Positions 8,251-11,703 of a stretch of 11,703 nt of DNA are shown here, piece by piece. Position 1 is the first letter of the stretch. The number at the start of each line of letters is the position of its first letter. Source of the stretch: Limnohabitans sp. Lineage in GTDB: Bacteria > Planctomycetota > Phycisphaerae > Phycisphaerales > SM1A02. The notes under the pieces are model-generated. The model ran no database searches. It saw only the letters and a list, made by a program, of their open reading frames with translations, and was not told the origin of the DNA. Position numbers and translations under genes: made by a program. The stretch is taken from positions 1-11,703 of the forward strand of contig JASGCF010000023.1 in NCBI GenBank assembly GCA_030054275.1. The letters run 5' to 3'.

Positions 8251-8306
8251 GGTGCCAGGCACGTGCCAGTCAGTGCCAGGCACTGAACGGCACGTGCCTG
8301 ACACCA
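8251..8306 (+). repeat. Nested palindromic repeat, copy A (REP-like)
   Basis: The unit begins on the base after the cytochrome stop codon. The outer arms GGTGCCAGGCACGTGCC (8251-8267) and GGCACGTGCCTGACACC (8289-8305) pair at 16 of 17 positions. Inside the loop lies a second palindrome, TCAGTGCC-A-GGCACTGA (8270-8286), perfect over 8 bp around a single A. Each outer arm also contains the 10-bp palindrome GGCACGTGCC (8258-8267 and 8289-8298). The organisation resembles a REP or small non-autonomous element. No transposase or RAYT gene is in the window. Confidence 0.88.
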
Positions 8307-8360
8307 CCCCGAAACTGGCGGAAGCACCGTGTGGGACTGCGCTTGCAACACAACGCGCGG

Positions 8361-8416
8361 GGTGCCTGGCATGTGCCAATTTGCGCCAGACACTGAACGG
8401 CGCGTGTCTGGCACCA
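8361..8416 (+). repeat. Nested palindromic repeat, copy B (degenerate)
   Basis: This is a direct repeat of copy A in the same orientation, 46 of 56 positions identical without gaps; the stretch CACTGAACGGC is unchanged. The outer arms (8361-8377 and 8399-8415) now form 13 Watson-Crick pairs, three G-T wobbles and one mismatch when read as the + strand. The inner palindrome is largely broken. It ends 43 bases before the ATG chosen for the ATPase, so it lies where the promoter or leader of that gene would be expected. Confidence 0.85.
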
Positions 8417-8459
8417 TTTAGAGCATTGGCTTGACTCCCAAGCGCGCGTGCTTGCGAAG

Positions 8460-9917
8460 ATGCTCGCCATGCTCTCCGACAACGCTTCGCGCCCCGCAAT
8501 CACCACCCTCGCCGCACTCCGAGCCTCAGGCTGGCGGTCGCGAAGTGTCAAAGATGAACTCCGCGCCAATCTCGTTGCCGCGCTCGCGGCACCCAACGCG
8601 ACTCCGCGCGAACTCTTCCCTGGCATCCTCGGCTACGACGACACCGTGCTCCCGGAGGTCGTCAACGCGATCCTCGCTGGTCACGACATGCTCTTCCTCG
8701 GCGAGAAGGGCCAAGGCAAAAGCCGCCTCATGCGTCTTCTCCCGCGCTTCCTCGACGCGTGGATTCCGTACCTCGATATCCCCAACTCGCCGGTCCACGA
8801 AGATCCCGAGCAGCCGATCACGCGCGCGGGCCGCGAACTCCTCGCGTCAACTCCGCCAGAGCAAATCCCCATCGCGTGGTGGCCCCGCGCTGAGCGTTAC
8901 GCAGAGCGCCTCGCGCCCGGCACCAAGTTCGCCGATGTGATCGGCGAAATCGATCCGGCGAAACTCATCGGCGGCACCTCGATGTCGGCCGAAGACGCGC
9001 TGCACTTCGGGCTCATCCCGCGCCAGCATCGCGGCATCTTTGCGATGAACGAGTTGCCGGATCTCGACGAACTCGTCCAAGTTGGCCTCTTCAACATTCT
9101 CGAAGAACGCGATGTGCAAATCCGCGGTTACCCCGTGCGATTCGATCTCGATGTGCTGGTGCTTTTCAGCGCAAACCCAAGCACCTACAACCGATCCGGC
9201 AAGGTCATTCCGCAGTTGAAAGATCGCATCGGGAGCACGATCGTCACGCACTACCCGCGCGAGCGCGAACTCGGCATGGCGATCACGCGACAAGAAGCGA
9301 ACATCGATCTCGGCGGCGAGTATCCGGTGTTGGTTCCGCCGTTCATGGACGAGGTCTGCGAAGAAATCTCGCGCGTCGCGCGAAAGTCGCGCTATGTCGA
9401 TCACGCGAGCGGCGTGTCCGCGCGCTTCGCGACGGCCAACTGGCGCACGATGGTTGCGAACGCGCGCCGCCGAGGTATCGCGCTCGGCGAACGCCCCGCA
9501 GTGCCGCGGATCAGTGACCTTGCGCACATCCATGCAAGTGCGGTGGGAAAGCTTGAACTCGACTTGATGGGCTCGCATCAAATGTCAGAGCGGCAAGCGA
9601 TCGACGCGATCGTCGCCGAAGCAATCGCGAACATTTTCAACGAATATGTCGACGCGCACGGACTCGGCGATATCGCCGATGTGTTTGCGAAGGGCGTGCG
9701 TATCGAGGTAGGCGACATGTTGCCCTCATCGTCGTATGCGGCCGCGATGCGCGAAGTTCCCGATGCGTGGACGAAGGCGTTCGAAGTGAATCCCTCGGAA
9801 AATGAGGCGGTTCGCGCGAGTTGCGTCGAGTTCGTACTGGCCGGCTTGTGGGCAACAGAACGCGTTTCGCGCACCGAGAAATACGGCCGCGTTTCCTACG
9901 AGGTGCGCGGGCTGTGA
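8460..9917 (+). CDS. MoxR/ChlI-like AAA+ ATPase
   Basis: A 485-aa cytoplasmic AAA+ ATPase of the helix-2-insert clade (MoxR/magnesium chelatase I group). Visible motifs: FPGILGYDD (53-61) before the nucleotide site; Walker A GEKGQGKS (81-88); the family segment VIGEIDPAKLIGG (160-172); Walker B position GIFAMNE (192-198), where Asn197 replaces the usual Asp and Glu198 is kept; EERDVQIRGYPVR (215-227); sensor 1 FSANP with Asn239; and KDR at 254-256 as a likely arginine finger. Automated annotation would probably say magnesium chelatase, but no chlorophyll gene is nearby. Such ATPases work with a VWA partner as chaperone or cofactor-insertion machines, and a VWA gene overlaps the stop codon. 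The organisation recalls mycobacterial Rv0958/Rv0959. The start is uncertain: GTG8448, ATG8460 and ATG8469 are in frame and none has a good ribosome site; I took the first ATG. Confidence 0.88.
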   Translation: MLAMLSDNASRPAITTLAALRASGWRSRSVKDELRANLVAALAAPNATPRELFPGILGYDDTVLPEVVNAILAGHDMLFLGEKGQGKSRLMRLLPRFLDAWIPYLDIPNSPVHEDPEQPITRAGRELLASTPPEQIPIAWWPRAERYAERLAPGTKFADVIGEIDPAKLIGGTSMSAEDALHFGLIPRQHRGIFAMNELPDLDELVQVGLFNILEERDVQIRGYPVRFDLDVLVLFSANPSTYNRSGKVIPQLKDRIGSTIVTHYPRERELGMAITRQEANIDLGGEYPVLVPPFMDEVCEEISRVARKSRYVDHASGVSARFATANWRTMVANARRRGIALGERPAVPRISDLAHIHASAVGKLELDLMGSHQMSERQAIDAIVAEAIANIFNEYVDAHGLGDIADVFAKGVRIEVGDMLPSSSYAAAMREVPDAWTKAFEVNPSENEAVRASCVEFVLAGLWATERVSRTEKYGRVSYEVRGL

Positions 9918-11653
9918 GCGCAGCCGACGATCCATCTTCAGAGCCGCAACGGCAGGAATCAGTCTCGTCCTCGCCGCCGCTCGGCGGCGTCGTGCACACC
10001 TATCTTGGTTACGACCCTCAGGAGTTTCCGTCGCCAACGCGTCCGCCGTCCGGTGACGCAGCCGATGCGCTGTACGACCACATGTTGATGTACGGCTCGC
10101 GTCGGCGCTTCACCGACCGCGAACTTGCCGACGCGGTTCGACTCGATCCGTCGCAAGTGCGCGGACTCGGGCCAAGCCTCGATGCGCTGCGCGCGATGCT
10201 CGAAGAGCGCCGTCGCCGCATTCTTGAGAAGTACGAGACGCGCCGTGCGGAGGATCTCGCGCACGAGGCCGCAGCCGCCGCCGCTGCGAAGGTCGAAGTT
10301 CCGCCCGCGCTTGCGCCGCGCCTCGCGCCCGCACTTGCTGCTGGGCAACTTGCCGAACTCGAAAAGATCCATCGTCGCGTGCCCGATGCTTCGCCGCTCT
10401 CGCGATCGCTTATGCACGCCATCGCGCGGCTTCGCGAGCGCTTTACGGTCGAGCAACTCGCTTCGAAGTACGCCTTCACCGGCCGTACCGAGATGACGGT
10501 TTCTGAAGCGATCGCCGTCAAAGGCGAACTTGATCGGATCGAGCGGCTGCTCAAGCAAATCGAAGAAGCGCTGAAGAACGCGAAGCCAGCGATCATCGAT
10601 ATGTCGGCGCTGCGCGAGTTCGCGAGCGAGGAGCAACTCGCAGATCTCGACCGCGTGCAGAGGCAAGTGAACGAACTCCTGCGAAAAATGGCAGAAGAAG
10701 CGGGGCTTGAGCGAAGGCCGGAAGGCTATCGCTCATCACCACGCGCGTTGCGCACCTATCAGAAGCGACTGCTTTCGACCATTTTCTCCGAACTCGCCGA
10801 CGCGCGGCGCGGCCGCCACGATGGTGTCATCTCACGCGACGGCGCAATGGAACTCCCCGCGACGCGCGCGTACGAGTTCGGCGATTCGCCGGCCAATCTC
10901 GATGTTCCGCAGTCGATTCTCAACGCCGTCGCGCGCACGGGTCAAGCACGACCAACCGCCGAAGACCTCGTCGTTCATCGCACGCGCCGTACGCCGAAGT
11001 GCGCGACCGCACTCATCCTCGACATGTCGGGTTCGATGCGCTACGGCGGCCAATACATCGCGTGCAAGAAGATGGCGCTTGCGCTCGACGCGCTCATCCG
11101 CAGCGAGTATCCCGGCGACTTCCTGCAAGCGATCGAGATGTACACGCTCGCGAAACTCCGCCCGGCTGGCGAGATCGTCGAGATGCTGCCGAAGCCTGTT
11201 TCGATCAACGATCCGGTCGTGCGCCTGCGGGCCGACATGTCCGACCCTGAGATCGGTGAACTCGACCTGCCGCTCCATTTCACGAACATCCAACGCGCAC
11301 TCGCGCTTGCGCGGCAAGTGCTCTCTGCGCAGGACACGCCGAACAAACAGGTCTTTCTCCTCACCGACGGCCTGCCGACCGCGCACTTCGAGGCCAGCGA
11401 CCTCTTCATGCTCTACCCGCCCGATCCGCGCACCGAGGCCGAGACCATGCGTGAAGCCGAGCGTTGCCGACGCGAGGGCATCGTGATCAACATCTTCCTC
11501 TTGCCGAGTTGGTCACAGACCGAGGATGATGTTCAGTTCGCGCACCGCATGGCCGAACGCACCGGCGGACGCGTACTCTTCGCGGGCGGCGAAGAACTCG
11601 ACCGTTTCGTCGTCTGGGACTATGTGAAGATGCGGCGGACGATCATCGGCTGA
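9914..11653 (+). CDS. VWA-domain (MIDAS) partner of the MoxR-like ATPase
   Basis: A 579-aa cytoplasmic protein with no signal peptide or membrane helix. The C-terminal von Willebrand A domain (about 360-560) has a complete metal-ion-dependent adhesion site: DMSGSM (Asp370, Ser372, Ser374), Thr457 in HFTNIQRAL and Asp485 in TDG. Before it lies the family motif RAYEFGDSPANLDV (318-331) with a conserved NAVAR. The N-terminal half is helical and charged: a Glu/Arg-rich helix (96-117) running into an Ala stretch (119-125), and probable coiled coil near 203-265. The GTG start overlaps the ATPase stop as GTGA (9914-9917), with GAGG at 9900-9903 upstream, so the two are translationally coupled. The frame is open back to ATG9821, which would overlap the ATPase by 97 bases and add Arg-rich sequence unlike the family. 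By analogy with ChlI/ChlD and RavA/ViaA, it should recruit substrates to the ATPase; the substrate is unknown. Confidence 0.9.
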   Translation: MSAADDPSSEPQRQESVSSSPPLGGVVHTYLGYDPQEFPSPTRPPSGDAADALYDHMLMYGSRRRFTDRELADAVRLDPSQVRGLGPSLDALRAMLEERRRRILEKYETRRAEDLAHEAAAAAAAKVEVPPALAPRLAPALAAGQLAELEKIHRRVPDASPLSRSLMHAIARLRERFTVEQLASKYAFTGRTEMTVSEAIAVKGELDRIERLLKQIEEALKNAKPAIIDMSALREFASEEQLADLDRVQRQVNELLRKMAEEAGLERRPEGYRSSPRALRTYQKRLLSTIFSELADARRGRHDGVISRDGAMELPATRAYEFGDSPANLDVPQSILNAVARTGQARPTAEDLVVHRTRRTPKCATALILDMSGSMRYGGQYIACKKMALALDALIRSEYPGDFLQAIEMYTLAKLRPAGEIVEMLPKPVSINDPVVRLRADMSDPEIGELDLPLHFTNIQRALALARQVLSAQDTPNKQVFLLTDGLPTAHFEASDLFMLYPPDPRTEAETMREAERCRREGIVINIFLLPSWSQTEDDVQFAHRMAERTGGRVLFAGGEELDRFVVWDYVKMRRTIIG

Positions 11654-11703
11654 ATGGCCGCCGACTTTGCGCACGCACGCTTCTCAGTTGCACGCTCCTC
11701 AGT
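11654..11703 (+). CDS. Possible start of a further gene, cut by the window edge
   Basis: An ATG directly follows the VWA stop codon (TGA then ATG) and the frame stays open for 16 codons to the edge, encoding MAADFAHARFSVARSS. The tight junction would fit a third member of the same operon. The fragment is too short to recognise, and the last 29 bases are a 15-base tandem repeat with one mismatch, so it may equally be a non-coding spacer. Confidence 0.3.
   Translation, partial: MAADFAHARFSVARSS

Larger units (their letters stand above)
8251..8459. other. Intergenic region dominated by a palindromic repeat pair
   Basis: About 210 bases separate the cytochrome stop from the ATPase start. They hold two 56-bp repeat units (8251-8306 and 8361-8416) around a 54-base unrelated spacer, then 43 bases up to the ATG used for the ATPase. 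A TTGACT at 8431-8436 looks like a -35 box, but no acceptable -10 follows before the gene, so I do not call a promoter. The hairpins could slow or stop transcription from the cytochrome gene, yet no T-run follows either one, so a classical intrinsic terminator is not supported. Short reading frames on both strands here are by-products of the palindromes. Confidence 0.7.

Noticed and set aside
8251..8306. Intrinsic terminator for the cytochrome gene
   Set aside because: A strong hairpin is present, but it is followed by ACACCACCCC rather than a T-run. An effect on transcription remains possible, but the classical signature is missing.
8251..8416. Two repeats with a spacer, considered as a minimal CRISPR array
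   Set aside because: Only two copies at 82 percent identity, with nested palindromes over the whole unit and no cas genes. This fits a REP-like element better.
9821..9913. Upstream ATG9821 as start of the VWA gene
   Set aside because: It would overlap the ATPase gene by 97 bases and add 31 mostly Arg-rich residues. GTG9914 gives the usual 4-base stop/start overlap.
8460..11653. Genuine magnesium chelatase (ChlI/ChlD) for chlorophyll synthesis
   Set aside because: The VWA protein lacks an AAA domain of the ChlD type, no ChlH or other pigment gene is near, and the motifs fit the separate MoxR-like plus VWA family.

Overview
The window is GC-rich (roughly 60 percent by eye) and every gene I can support lies on the + strand. 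It looks like the chromosome of a respiring Gram-negative bacterium. The pairing of an ASPIC/UnbV lipoprotein with a large membrane-anchored multiheme cytochrome c, plus a GTGCC/GGCAC-type palindromic repeat, is a combination I associate with Planctomycetota and similar environmental lineages. No rRNA or other phylogenetic marker is present, so that assignment is an inference.

Layout: (1) 1-215 has no recognisable gene. (2) 216-856 holds the tail of an ISC iron-sulfur cluster set: an adrenodoxin-type 2Fe-2S ferredoxin (fdx) followed by iscX; hscB/hscA are not in view. (3) 923-1933 is a carbon-nitrogen hydrolase of the nitrilase superfamily, closest in its active-site layout to the aliphatic amidase/formamidase branch. 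(4) 1970-8250 is a two-gene block: a 1135-aa lipoprotein with TPR, FG-GAP/VCBS calcium-loop and ASPIC/UnbV regions, then a 950-aa protein with five membrane helices, five CXXCH haem c motifs and a C-terminal TPR region. The membrane part carries two His pairs on helices 2 and 4, placed as in quinone-reactive dihaem cytochromes b. (5) 8251-8459 is an intergenic region with two copies (46/56 identical) of a 56-bp nested palindrome. (6) 8460-11653 is a translationally coupled pair: a MoxR/ChlI-like AAA+ ATPase and a VWA (MIDAS) protein. (7) A possible further gene begins at the right edge.

How they may work together: gaps between the first five genes are short (26, 66, 36 and 20 bases), so they could be one transcript. 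The closest functional link is between the lipoprotein and the cytochrome, both predicted to act outside the cytoplasmic membrane. I infer a quinone-linked electron-transfer unit with a calcium-dependent beta-propeller partner. The AAA+/VWA pair is a separate cytoplasmic module of the chaperone or metal-insertion type, with target unknown. The most noteworthy items are the b-type plus c-type haem fusion, the nested palindromic repeat pair, and the Walker B Asp-to-Asn change in the ATPase.
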